Of a stretch of DNA of 64,000 nucleotides, positions 1 through 7,817 are shown in pieces. The stretch's first letter is position 1. Each line of letters opens with the position of its first letter. The DNA comes from Oceanisphaera marina. GTDB taxonomy: Bacteria; Pseudomonadota; Gammaproteobacteria; Enterobacterales; Aeromonadaceae. The stretch lies in the NCBI RefSeq assembly GCF_014643915.1, contig NZ_BMKE01000011.1, positions 601 to 64,600 on the forward strand, written 5' to 3'. The translations under genes were made by a program, and so were the position numbers. The notes under the pieces are model-generated. The model had not been told where the DNA came from. It saw only the letters and a list, made by a program, of their open reading frames with translations, and ran no database searches.

Positions 1-296
1 ATGAGTTCATGGCGTGTCGTGGAAGGCGACTGTGTTGCCTCTGAGCTCAGGTTTAAAAATGATCAGATCTTTATTCAAATTGGTATGAATTGTCGTCTCG
101 GCCATTCGATGATCCCCATCATGGAGTTTGGTCACGATAATGCTTTATCATGGTGGGATGGGCAGCGAAGACTGGCCTTGAGGCAGAAAAGAGTGATCAA
201 GATCACCTTTTTGTTGGGGGCTTTACTGCAGAATGTGTCATAACTCGTATTTTATCTGCAAGTTAACAATGATTCTTGTTTTGTTAGGCAGGTAAT
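1..296. other. Upstream region of ccoG, no supportable gene
   Basis: An 80-codon open frame runs from base 1 to 243 on the plus strand. Its translation matches nothing I know, has no ribosome binding site in view and touches the window edge, so I do not call it a gene. The minus strand carries only short frames. The stretch is best read as the promoter region of ccoG; it contains the CRP/FNR-like site listed separately. Confidence 0.5.
193..206. promoter_or_regulatory. CRP/FNR-like palindrome upstream of ccoG
   Basis: The bases GTGATCAAGATCAC form a near-perfect palindrome. They fit the CRP core GTGA-N6-TCAC exactly and the FNR core TGAT-N4-ATCA exactly, so the sequence alone does not separate the two regulators. 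The site lies about 125-140 bases before the ccoG start. Genes for cbb3 oxidase assembly are commonly under FNR-type oxygen control, which makes FNR the likelier reader. That choice is inference. Confidence 0.45.
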
Positions 297-332
297 TTGG
301 TTGCAAGCAGTCAGAATAACAATGTGAGCAAA

Positions 333-1754
333 ATGAACGATAAACAACAGCAGATAAACGTTAAAGACGTTACACCGCAGGTGCGTTCGCACCGGCCTAC
401 CGATGACGGGCATATTTATGTTCGTGCCCAGACCGGACAATGGCAGAGGCTGCGCAAGTATTTAGGCTGGGTGCTTATGTCGATATTCATTGTCGGCCCC
501 TGGATGACCTGGAATGGTCGTCAGGCATTATTGTTTGATGTTGAACAACAGCGATTCCAGGTTTTCGCGACTACCATCTGGCCGCAAGATTTAACCTTGC
601 TAGCCCTGTTATTGATGGTATCTGCGTTTGCACTGTTTTTTGTCACTACCTTTTTAGGCCGTGTCTGGTGTGGCTATGTGTGTCCGCAAACGATATGGAC
701 CTTTATATTCATCTGGTTTGAAGAAAAACTGGAAGGCAGTGCCAATAAACGCCGCCAGCTGGACAAGGCGCCCTGGGGATTTAATAAAATATGGCGCAAG
801 AGTGCCAAGCATATTGCCTGGCTGGCCGTATCGCTGTTAACCGGGTTTACCTTTATTGCCTACTTTGTGCCGGCCAAAGAGCTTGCGCTTGAAATGCTCA
901 CTTTTTCCACCAGCTTCTGGGTGGGATTCTGGGTGCTGTTTTTTGCTTTTTGTACCTACGGCAATGCGGGTTGGATGCGGACCATAATGTGTACCCACAT
1001 TTGTCCTTATTCACGCTTTCAGTCGGCGATGTTCGATAAAGACACTTATACCGTTAGCTATGATGTCGAGCGGGGTGAAAGCCGTGGCCCTCGTCCCCGC
1101 AAGGCTGATCCCAAGGAATTAGGCCTGGGAGATTGCATCGATTGCAATCTGTGTGTACAGGTTTGTCCGGCGGGTATCGATATTCGCGATGGTCTGCAAT
1201 ATGAGTGTATTAACTGCGGTGCCTGTGTCGATGCCTGTGATCAGACCATGGATCGTATGGGTTATGAGCGCGGTTTGATCAGCTATACCACTGAGCATAA
1301 GTTGCGACACAAGGTTACTCATGTGGCTCGTCCCAAGCTGATTGGTTACGGCATCGTCATGGCGCTCATGGTGGCGGCGTTTGTTTATATGGCCTCAAGC
1401 ATCATGCCGATGGGTATTGAAATTATCCGCGACCGTAACCAGCTATATCGGGAAACCAACGAAGGTCTGATAGAAAATACCTATACCATGAAAATCATGA
1501 ACAAGACGCTGGATACCGAAACCTACCGTTTGAATGTGGAAGGGTTGGAAGACGCAAACTGGATTGGCCCCCAAGAAGTGGTTATTCGTGGTGGAGAAAT
1601 CCTGAGTTTGCCGATTAGCCTGGCTGCAGATTCATATCTACTGCCGGATCCGGTAACGGATATCACTTTCGTCATTACCCATACCGGGCTTGATCAGGAT
1701 GATCCCAAGGCGACCTTGCGTAACAAGAGTAAGTTCTTCAGCCCTATTAACTGA
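333..1754 (+). CDS. ccoG: Cytochrome c oxidase accessory protein CcoG
   Basis: CcoG (RdxA/FixG family) is a membrane ferredoxin-like protein needed to mature cbb3-type cytochrome oxidase, probably by handling copper. I count 473 residues, the normal size. Membrane segments flank NapH-like motifs GRVWCGYVCPQ and MCTHICPYSRFQ. A soluble part carries two 4Fe-4S cysteine sets, C268-x2-C-x2-C-x3-C278 and C292-x2-C-x2-C-x3-C302, then a last membrane segment and the FixG C-terminal Ig-like domain. The ATG at 333 aligns with Vibrio CcoG starts. A TTG at 297 has the better ribosome site (AGGCAGG) and would add 12 residues, and a GTG at 324 is also possible. The ccoNOPQ genes are not in the window. Confidence 0.93.
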   Translation: MNDKQQQINVKDVTPQVRSHRPTDDGHIYVRAQTGQWQRLRKYLGWVLMSIFIVGPWMTWNGRQALLFDVEQQRFQVFATTIWPQDLTLLALLLMVSAFALFFVTTFLGRVWCGYVCPQTIWTFIFIWFEEKLEGSANKRRQLDKAPWGFNKIWRKSAKHIAWLAVSLLTGFTFIAYFVPAKELALEMLTFSTSFWVGFWVLFFAFCTYGNAGWMRTIMCTHICPYSRFQSAMFDKDTYTVSYDVERGESRGPRPRKADPKELGLGDCIDCNLCVQVCPAGIDIRDGLQYECINCGACVDACDQTMDRMGYERGLISYTTEHKLRHKVTHVARPKLIGYGIVMALMVAAFVYMASSIMPMGIEIIRDRNQLYRETNEGLIENTYTMKIMNKTLDTETYRLNVEGLEDANWIGPQEVVIRGGEILSLPISLAADSYLLPDPVTDITFVITHTGLDQDDPKATLRNKSKFFSPIN

Positions 1755-1777
1755 TATTCTCGGTAAATGAAAAACCC

Positions 1778-1808
1778 AGACCGTAGCTGTTGGCTACGGT
1801 CTTTTTTT
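1778..1808 (+). terminator. Rho-independent terminator after ccoG
   Basis: A ten-base stem (AGACCGTAGC with GCTACGGTCT), five-base loop and seven-T run end transcription 24 bases after the ccoG stop. The T-run ends just before the srkA start, so srkA must be read from leakage or from a promoter inside ccoG. Confidence 0.85.
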
Positions 1809-1816
1809 GGATGGTT

Positions 1817-2785
1817 ATGAATTATTATCAACTGACCCCCGATGCGATAGCCGACGCCCTAATGAGTGTGGGTATTCATGTCGACTCCGGACTGATGGCA
1901 TTAAACAGCTATGAAAATCGGGTGTATCGCTTTAAAAGCGATACCGACGGCGCCCTGGTTGCCAAGTTCTATCGGCCTCAGCGTTGGAGCCGCCAACAAA
2001 TTCAGGAAGAACATGATTTCCTGTTCGCCTCGGCGAAAGCCGGTGTTCGCGTTGCCGTGCCCATCAAGCGGGAGCAGAACAGTATTTTTGCGTACAACAA
2101 TATGCTGTTTGCTGTATGGCCAGCCCTCTCCGGTCGCCAGCTTGAGGCTGATAACCTGGACCAGCTGGAAGCCTTTGGCGAGCAGATAGCACGGTTGCAT
2201 CAGGTGGGAGAGAGAATCACGCTTAATCATCGCCCTCAGCTGACAACGGAAGACTACTTGTTGCGTGCAAGAGCCGTGTTGCAGCAAAAGGCAGAGATCC
2301 CCAAAAAGTTGAGTAGCGCATTCTTCAAGCAGCTGGATGCGGTAATAGACAGAGCATCTGCTTTATATCATCCCAGGCAACAGCTGGCGATTCACTGCGA
2401 CTGTCATGCCAGTAATGTACTGTGGAATGACGGCCCCTGGTTACTGGATTTCGATGATTGCCGCACCGGGCCTGCGGTACAGGACTTGTGGATGATGCTC
2501 AGCGGTAGTCGGCAGGAGCAGCTGATTCAGCTGGATACGCTACTGGCGGGTTATGAAAATATACGTGAGTTTGATAGTTCCGAGCTGGCATTAATCGAGC
2601 CACTGAGAGCCATGCGTATCGTTAACTATATGGCGTGGCTGGCCGCTCGCTGGTCCGATCCAGCATTTGTGCTTAATTTCCCCTGGTTTAACACCGAAGA
2701 ATATTGGCAGCAGCAGGTAGGTGTATTGGCAGAACAGTTACAACATCTCGATGCTGCACCTTTGTCCTTGACCTCTTGGAACTGA
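1817..2785 (+). CDS. srkA: Stress response kinase A (SrkA/YihE)
   Basis: This is the aminoglycoside-phosphotransferase-fold Ser/Thr kinase that in E. coli protects stressed cells from the MazF death pathway. The protein has 322 residues (E. coli 328). It shows the family blocks LNSYENRVY near the N-terminus, VAKFYRP with the ATP-site lysine, the catalytic loop HCDCHASNVLW (D195) and the metal-binding LDFDD. The catalytic loop has HCD where E. coli has HGD, a mild oddity. The ATG at 1817 is preferred because GGA lies five bases upstream; an ATG at 1811 is also in frame. dsbA follows after 40 bases, the same pair as in E. coli, and srkA-dsbA are probably cotranscribed. Confidence 0.93.
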   Translation: MNYYQLTPDAIADALMSVGIHVDSGLMALNSYENRVYRFKSDTDGALVAKFYRPQRWSRQQIQEEHDFLFASAKAGVRVAVPIKREQNSIFAYNNMLFAVWPALSGRQLEADNLDQLEAFGEQIARLHQVGERITLNHRPQLTTEDYLLRARAVLQQKAEIPKKLSSAFFKQLDAVIDRASALYHPRQQLAIHCDCHASNVLWNDGPWLLDFDDCRTGPAVQDLWMMLSGSRQEQLIQLDTLLAGYENIREFDSSELALIEPLRAMRIVNYMAWLAARWSDPAFVLNFPWFNTEEYWQQQVGVLAEQLQHLDAAPLSLTSWN

Positions 2786-2825
2786 TTATTTAACGTGAGC
2801 CAGCTCTTATTGAATGGGATTGTTT

Positions 2826-3428
2826 ATGAAAAAGTACATATTTGTCTTGTTTGCCATGCTGATGGCTCCACTGGTCAGCGCCGCCCCCGAATTTAAAGAG
2901 GGAGTTGAATACAAGGTGGTTCAGGAGACGGCCAGCAGCAAGCCGGTTGTTACCGAGTTTTTCTCTTATGTGTGCCCGCATTGTTATAGTTTTCAGCCAT
3001 TGATGAGCAAGCTGGAACAGCGTGTACCCGATTTGGTATTGAAAAAAGTACCTGTGTCTTTTCTCGGTAGAGAGATGGGCCCGGTATTGCAGCGTGCATT
3101 TGGCGCGGCCGAGTTACTTAAGGTTGAGGAGCAGCTGACTCCGGTGATGTTTGATCGTATTCATCGCCAGAAAAAAATGCCGAACGATCTGGCTGACATC
3201 AAGGCGGTGTTTATCGCCAATGGCGTAGCAGAAAAGGACTTTGATGGCGTGATCAACAGCTTTGCGCTTAATGGCATGGTTGCCCAGTACGACAAGCTGA
3301 CTGAGCGCTTCGAGGTACACGGCACTCCAACCATCATTGTAAAAGATAAATATGAATTGAACATGAGTGAAATTGGCTCGGAAGAGCGTTTTTACCAGGT
3401 AGTGGAATACCTGCTGTCTCTTAAATAA
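2826..3428 (+). CDS. dsbA: Thiol:disulfide interchange protein DsbA
   Basis: DsbA is the periplasmic oxidase that puts disulfide bonds into exported proteins and is reoxidised by DsbB. The 200-residue product begins with a classic signal peptide (MKK, hydrophobic core, VSAA cleavage region). It has the thioredoxin-fold active site CPHC at residues 50-53 and the cis-proline loop GTPT. The ATG at 2826 is chosen over the in-frame ATG at 2814 because GGGA lies six bases upstream and because it starts exactly at the signal peptide. It follows srkA closely on the same strand. Confidence 0.96.
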   Translation: MKKYIFVLFAMLMAPLVSAAPEFKEGVEYKVVQETASSKPVVTEFFSYVCPHCYSFQPLMSKLEQRVPDLVLKKVPVSFLGREMGPVLQRAFGAAELLKVEEQLTPVMFDRIHRQKKMPNDLADIKAVFIANGVAEKDFDGVINSFALNGMVAQYDKLTERFEVHGTPTIIVKDKYELNMSEIGSEERFYQVVEYLLSLK

Positions 3429-3465
3429 AGAAGGGGCCCACGGAGCATGTCGTGGGCCAACTTCT
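3429..3465. terminator. Hairpin between dsbA and the convergent unknown gene
   Basis: GGCCCACG pairs with CGTGGGCC, extended by AGAAG with CTTCT across a small internal bulge. No T-run follows on the plus strand. On the minus strand the stem is followed by a T-rich tail (CTTCTTTATTT), so it probably stops the minus-strand transcript and may also slow the dsbA transcript. Confidence 0.55.
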
Positions 3466-3471
3466 GGTTCA

Positions 3472-3774
3472 TCAGGATGTGTGCTGCTTGGTTATGATGT
3501 GTACATTGGAATGATGACTTTCCTGATGTGCTTCTTCTTGTTGCTGCCAATAAGTCTCTGGTAAGTGAAATAAGTAAAACTTGTCCCTGTGATTACCGGC
3601 TACAAATCCCATCCCTTTTAACGTCAATTCATAATGAATATCTGTCACAAACTCCTGGCTGAAATGTTGTCTGTTGGACAGGCTGGTGATGTCCTCTCTG
3701 CTGAGGTAGACCCCATCCGGTACATCTTTAAAGCGGTCGTGAAGCCAGACGGCAAATTCCTTTGCACTTTTCAT
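3472..3774 (-). CDS. Conserved-looking hypothetical protein
   Basis: I do not recognise this 100-residue protein. A perfect AAGGAG ribosome site eight bases before the ATG makes it a credible gene. The first 75 residues look like a compact mixed alpha/beta or winged-helix-like fold (AVWLHDRFKD, YLSREDITSL, DIHYELTLKGMGFV, KFYLFHLPETYW). The last 25 are polar and rich in His, Gln and Glu. There is no signal peptide or membrane segment. It lies 55 bases downstream of comM on the same strand and could share its transcript. Its function is unknown. Confidence 0.7.
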   Translation of the reverse strand: MKSAKEFAVWLHDRFKDVPDGVYLSREDITSLSNRQHFSQEFVTDIHYELTLKGMGFVAGNHRDKFYLFHLPETYWQQQEEAHQESHHSNVHIITKQHTS

Positions 3775-3829
3775 CGAATACTCCTTCTTACCAAGGCTCT
3801 CTATTTAGTTATAGCAGCTTATCAGTTAA

Positions 3830-5341
3830 TCACGATTGCAGTTGCTGTATTAAGCGGTCCATGGCGCGATAACCCAAAGCCTCTATTAAATGTTGGCGGC
3901 CAATTTTTTCTGCGTGCTCCAGATCGGCTATGGTTCTGGCGACCCTGATCAACTTGTGCCAGGCACGAATGGACAGTTTCATTCTGTGCAGTGCCTGCTC
4001 CAGAAACTCCGCGTCGGCTTGCGACAGCGGACAAAACTGCTCGAGTTCCGAGGCGCTGAGTCTGGCATTGGTTTTACCGGCTCGTTTCAGTTGTTGCTCC
4101 CTGGCTGCCAGTACTCTTTGCCTTACATGTGCCGAGCCTTCTGCCTTGGCCCGCTTGCGGCTGAGCTCTCCGGGGGCGAGCAGAGGAATTTCCACCGACA
4201 AGTCAAATCTGTCCAGAAACGGCCCGGATATCTTATTGAGATAGCGCAGTATTTGTTCTGACGAACTGCGACTGTAGCCATCCTGGTAATGGCCGCAAGG
4301 GCTGGGATTCATGGCACCAATCAACTGAAAGCGGGCAGGGAAAGTCACGCTATGGGCTGCGCGAGCAATGGATATGTAGCTGGTTTCAAGGGGCTCGCGC
4401 AGTGCGTCCAATACCCTGCGCTCAAATTCGGTCATTTCATCGAGAAACAATACGCCGTTGTGAGCCAAAGAAATTTCTCCGGGTTTGGGGTAACTGCCGC
4501 CACCCACCAGCGCCACCGCAGAAGAAGAGTGATGGGGTTGGCGAAAGGCACGCAAGCGCCAGTTGTGGGGATCCAGGTTTACGCCGCTGATGGACCTGAT
4601 TGCCGCTATTTCCAAGGCTTCAGCTTCACTCATGGGAGGCAGCAAGCCGGGCAGTCGGCTCGCCAGCATGCTTTTACCTGTGCCGGGCGGGCCTAGCAGC
4701 AACAGGTTATGCTCGCCAGCCGCGGCTATTTCCAATGCACGTTTGCCACCTTCCTGGCCGATAACATCACATAAATCGGCAATATGCTCCGGCTCTTGTG
4801 CGGTGATGGGGTCGGGGGTTGCCAATTCTCCCTGTTCTCTTAACCAGGCGGTAATGGCCAACAGATGAGGGGCCAGTCGTGCCGGGCAGGGCTGAATGAC
4901 ACCGGCTTCGTGATTATTCGCCTCGGGCAATATCAGTTGCCGTTCGTTGTCTCGCGCCGCCAGCACCGCAGGCAGGGCGCCTTTTATCTGGCGTAGAGCC
5001 CCGGTTAGCGCCAATTCACCTAAAAATTCCAGTTGCTTGAGCTGAGTGGTGGGGATTTGCTCCGAGGCGGCCAGAATGGCGATGGCAATGGGCAAATCGA
5101 AGCGGCCGCCGTCTTTTGGCAAGTCCGCCGGAGCCAGATTGACGGTAATACGCCGTGCGGGAAATTCAAAACCGGAATTCAACAGTGCGCTGCGTACTCT
5201 ATCCCGCGCTTCCTTGACAGTGGTTTCCGGCAAACCAACGATGTTGAAGGCGGGCAGGCCATTGGCGAGGTGAGCTTCCACGGTCACCAGAGGCGCTGCC
5301 ACACCCAGACTGGCTCGTGCAAAAACAACGGCGAGTGACAT
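3830..5341 (-). CDS. comM: ComM/YifB-family AAA+ ATPase (Mg-chelatase-like)
   Basis: ComM is a hexameric DNA helicase that drives branch migration of incoming single strands during natural transformation. In bacteria not known to transform it is usually called YifB. The 503-residue protein has the N-terminal Lon-like ChlI domain (start MSLAVVFARA), a Walker A motif GPPGTGKS at residues 217-224, Walker B VLFLDEM, the MNPSPCG stretch and the C-terminal Mg-chelatase-like helical domain. The length is normal. An AGGGAG site lies just before the ATG. Next to the ilv operon is also its place in E. coli, where it lies divergent from ilvL. Confidence 0.93.
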   Translation of the reverse strand: MSLAVVFARASLGVAAPLVTVEAHLANGLPAFNIVGLPETTVKEARDRVRSALLNSGFEFPARRITVNLAPADLPKDGGRFDLPIAIAILAASEQIPTTQLKQLEFLGELALTGALRQIKGALPAVLAARDNERQLILPEANNHEAGVIQPCPARLAPHLLAITAWLREQGELATPDPITAQEPEHIADLCDVIGQEGGKRALEIAAAGEHNLLLLGPPGTGKSMLASRLPGLLPPMSEAEALEIAAIRSISGVNLDPHNWRLRAFRQPHHSSSAVALVGGGSYPKPGEISLAHNGVLFLDEMTEFERRVLDALREPLETSYISIARAAHSVTFPARFQLIGAMNPSPCGHYQDGYSRSSSEQILRYLNKISGPFLDRFDLSVEIPLLAPGELSRKRAKAEGSAHVRQRVLAAREQQLKRAGKTNARLSASELEQFCPLSQADAEFLEQALHRMKLSIRAWHKLIRVARTIADLEHAEKIGRQHLIEALGYRAMDRLIQQLQS

Positions 5342-5535
5342 CCCGGTCTCCCTAATATTTTATTTTTTATAGTGAATGTTTTTTAGTGTTTTAAGCTGTC
5401 TTTTTGTTGCTTCTTCAAGACGTTTTTTGCTTTTGTGATCAAGAAAGTCTTGTCTAGTCTAGTTCATCATGCTAGTTGTATAGGCAAGCTTGAGTCGAAC
5501 GTTCTGGCTCGGCACCCTATTGAGTGATCGGTGAT

Positions 5536-5628
5536 ATGAATTTAATTGCACGTTTCGTCAACATTATTGTGGTCCTAGTGGTGATTATTAAATCTCCGCT
5601 CGGGGTACTTTGGTCTGACGATACGTAA
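5536..5628 (+). CDS. ilvL: ilv operon leader peptide
   Basis: A 30-codon frame starts at ATG 5536 and ends at TAA 5628. Eleven of the sixteen codons from residue 8 to 23 or so specify Ile, Val or Leu, including the runs NIIVVLVVII and GVL. It stands directly before a strong hairpin plus T-run and ilvG. This is the hallmark of a branched-chain amino acid attenuation leader: when charged tRNA-Ile, -Val or -Leu is scarce the ribosome stalls here and the terminator does not form. The ribosome site (CGGTG) is weak. The peptide is not expected to act as a protein. Confidence 0.88.
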   Translation: MNLIARFVNIIVVLVVIIKSPLGVLWSDDT

Positions 5629-5685
5629 CATCACCGGCAGACGAAACGTAAAACCCCCGAGCACATCGCTCGGGGGTTTTTTTTT
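5550..5685 (+). promoter_or_regulatory. ilv attenuator: alternative RNA folds and terminator
   Basis: The terminator is the stem AAACCCCCGAGC (5651-5662) with GCTCGGGGGTTT (5668-5679), a five-base loop and a nine-T run to 5685. An antiterminator is visible: GCTCGGGG inside the leader frame (5598-5605) is the exact complement of CCCCGAGC (5655-5662). A further long-range pairing joins ACGTTTCGTC (5550-5559) with GACGAAACGT (5640-5649), and GGTGAT (5580-5585) can pair with ATCACC (5630-5635). A ribosome stalled at the Ile/Val codons would break those outer pairs while leaving 5598-5605 free to pair. The pairings are read from the sequence; the regulatory order is inference by analogy with enteric ilv. 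Confidence 0.82.
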
Positions 5686-5721
5686 AACTGGATTTGGCGG
5701 CAACAGAGGGACGGCAACAAA

Positions 5722-7389
5722 ATGAATGGCGCACAGTATATTGTTCAGACATTAAAACAACAGGGAGTAACCCAGATCTTCGGCTACCCCGGCGGTGCCA
5801 TTATGCCGCTCTACGATGCCCTGTACGACGGCGGAGTCGATCACCTGCTGTGTCGCCATGAGCAGGCCGCCGCATTGGCAGCAGTGGGCTATGCCAGAGC
5901 CAGTGGTCAGGTTGGTGTCTGTATGGCCACGTCAGGCCCGGGCGCAACCAACCTGATCACCGGTCTGGCCGATGCCATGCTCGATTCCATCCCCTTGGTG
6001 GCCATTACCGGGCAGGTACCTATGGCGGCCATTGGCACCGATGCGTTTCAGGAAGTGGACGTACTGGGTATGTCGCTGTCCTGCACCAAGCATTCCTATC
6101 TGGTCGAAAATGTTGAAGATTTGGGTGCCGTGATTGCCGAAGCCTTTGAAGTGGCGCGTTCCGGCCGCCCGGGTCCGGTGTTGATCGATGTGCCGAAAAA
6201 CATACAGGTGGCACTGGTTGAGCCTAAGGCAACGCCGGTTTTCAATACCGATCCCAATCCTCTGGACAAGGATGCCCTGGCGCAAGCCCAGGTGTTGCTG
6301 GCCGACGCCAAGCAGCCGGTTTTATATGTGGGCGGAGGCGTAGGCATGGCCAATGCGGTCACAGAATTACGTGCTTTTGCCAAGCAAACCGGGATTCCCA
6401 TGGTGACTACACTCAAGGGCATTGGCACTCTGGATCCGGACGATGAACTGTTTTTAGGCATGCTGGGCATGCACGGTACAAAAGCCGCCAATCTAGCTGT
6501 TCAGCAGAGTGATCTTCTGTTGGTGGTCGGGGCCCGCTTTGACGACCGGGTGACCGGCAAGCTGGATGCCTTTGCCGTGAATGCCAAGGTTATCCATTTG
6601 GATAAAGACGCCGCCGAATTTGGCAAGGTACGCCACGCTCAGGTGAGCATAGATGCCGAGCTGGCCACCGTACTTCCCGTGTTGGTGAACAAAAAGTTGA
6701 GCGGCAATGACCGGCTGGATATTGATGACTGGCGCCAACACTGCAAGGCTCTCAAGGCCGATCACGGCTGGCGTTACGATCACCCCGGCGAGGCCATCTA
6801 TGCGCCCCTGATGCTCAAGCAGTTGAGTGAAGCCCTGCAGGACAGTGCCATGGTCAGTTGTGACGTCGGTCAGCACCAGATGTGGGTGGCTCAGCACATG
6901 CGCTTTACCAGCCCGCGCAACCACCTGAGCAGCTCGGGCCTGGGGACCATGGGCTTTGGCTTGCCTGCCGCCATTGGTGCCAAGTTGGCGCGCCCCCAAG
7001 ACGAGTCGGTACTGGTCTCGGGCGATGGTTCTTTCATGATGAACGTACAGGAGCTGGGTACTCTCAAGCGCGCACAACTGCCGGTAAAAATGGTGCTGCT
7101 CGACAATCAGCGTCTGGGCATGGTGCGCCAGTGGCAGGAGCTGTTCTTCGACGGCCGTTACAGTGAAACCATTCTTACCGATAACCCCGACTTCGTGGCC
7201 ATGGCCGCCGCCTTCAACATTCCGGGTGAAACCATTACCCGCAAGGCCGATGTGGAGCCTGCCATACAACGCATGCTGGCGGCCGATACCGCCTATTTAT
7301 TGCATGTACGCATTTCTGAGCAAGAAAACGTCTGGCCACTGGTGCCGCCCGGCGTTGCCAACGACCAGATGATGGAGAAAAAAGCATGA
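5722..7389 (+). CDS. ilvG: Acetolactate synthase large subunit (AHAS II)
   Basis: IlvG joins pyruvate to pyruvate or 2-oxobutyrate, using thiamine diphosphate, FAD and Mg, in the first common step of Val, Leu and Ile synthesis. The 555-residue frame is intact, unlike E. coli K-12 ilvG. It shows the catalytic glutamate region [11 protein letters not shown], the FAD/central domain with [11 protein letters not shown], and the ThDP motif [14 protein letters not shown] through [11 protein letters not shown]. It starts 37 bases after the attenuator T-run, and its stop overlaps the ilvM start (ATGA), which suggests coupled translation. Confidence 0.95.
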   Translation: MNGAQYIVQTLKQQGVTQIFGYPGGAIMPLYDALYDGGVDHLLCRHEQAAALAAVGYARASGQVGVCMATSGPGATNLITGLADAMLDSIPLVAITGQVPMAAIGTDAFQEVDVLGMSLSCTKHSYLVENVEDLGAVIAEAFEVARSGRPGPVLIDVPKNIQVALVEPKATPVFNTDPNPLDKDALAQAQVLLADAKQPVLYVGGGVGMANAVTELRAFAKQTGIPMVTTLKGIGTLDPDDELFLGMLGMHGTKAANLAVQQSDLLLVVGARFDDRVTGKLDAFAVNAKVIHLDKDAAEFGKVRHAQVSIDAELATVLPVLVNKKLSGNDRLDIDDWRQHCKALKADHGWRYDHPGEAIYAPLMLKQLSEALQDSAMVSCDVGQHQMWVAQHMRFTSPRNHLSSSGLGTMGFGLPAAIGAKLARPQDESVLVSGDGSFMMNVQELGTLKRAQLPVKMVLLDNQRLGMVRQWQELFFDGRYSETILTDNPDFVAMAAAFNIPGETITRKADVEPAIQRMLAADTAYLLHVRISEQENVWPLVPPGVANDQMMEKKA

Positions 7390-7646
7390 ACCAGTATCAA
7401 TTGCAGATAGCCGCCCAGTTTCGCCCGGAAGTACTCGAAAGGGTGCTTCGCCTGACTCGCCATCGTGGCTTTCGGGTCGATGAGATGGACATGTCTACCT
7501 TGAATAACGGTCTGGGCCTTATCATTAACATGATGGTCACCAGTGACAGACCCATTGTTCATTTAAGCCGCCAACTGGAAAAACTCATGGACGTGACTCT
7601 GGTTCAAGTACAAGCGTTGAAACAACCGCTAAAAAAAACAGCCTAA
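7386..7646 (+). CDS. ilvM: Acetolactate synthase II small regulatory subunit
   Basis: This 86-residue protein is a single ACT-like domain, the size of E. coli IlvM (87). It pairs with IlvG to give the isozyme that resists valine feedback. It starts [22 protein letters not shown] and has the GF(R)VDEMDM stretch typical of AHAS II small subunits. The four-base overlap with ilvG supports a joint unit. In enterics ilvE follows here; in this window a palindromic repeat follows instead and then ilvD. Confidence 0.92.
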   Translation: MNQYQLQIAAQFRPEVLERVLRLTRHRGFRVDEMDMSTLNNGLGLIINMMVTSDRPIVHLSRQLEKLMDVTLVQVQALKQPLKKTA

Positions 7647-7658
7647 ATGGCAGCTATA

Positions 7659-7744
7659 AGCTTTAAGCTGTCAGCTATCAGTTAAGAAAAAAGTGCTGAG
7701 CCGCTCTCAGTCTTGTGTTTGTCTTTAGCTGACCGCTTAAAGCT
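7659..7744. repeat. Palindromic intergenic repeat, copy A (ilvM-ilvD)
   Basis: Arms AGCTTTAAGCTGTCAGCT (7659-7676) and AGCTGACCGCTTAAAGCT (7727-7744) are inverted copies matching at 17 of 18 positions. An A-rich, partly self-complementary centre separates them. Related half or whole copies lie at 28990-29089, 32261-32283 and 44115-44145. This copy sits where ilvE would be in an enteric operon and could form a large stem in the ilv mRNA. Confidence 0.7.
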
Positions 7745-7817
7745 ATATTTTAATTTTAGAGATAGGCGTCGCCTCGTCGATGACGCCTGTGTTACTCACC
7801 TTGTTAGGAATTTTAGA

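Noticed and set aside
1-243. 80-codon open frame at the left edge
   Set aside because: No ribosome site, no recognisable family and it contains the CRP/FNR-like palindrome; more likely promoter DNA.
6493-7269. 258-codon minus-strand frame inside ilvG
   Set aside because: Shadow of the ThDP domain coding strand; no similarity to known proteins.
7713-7817. 35-residue N-terminal extension of ilvD
   Set aside because: It runs through the palindromic repeat, and ATG 7818 gives exactly the E. coli length.
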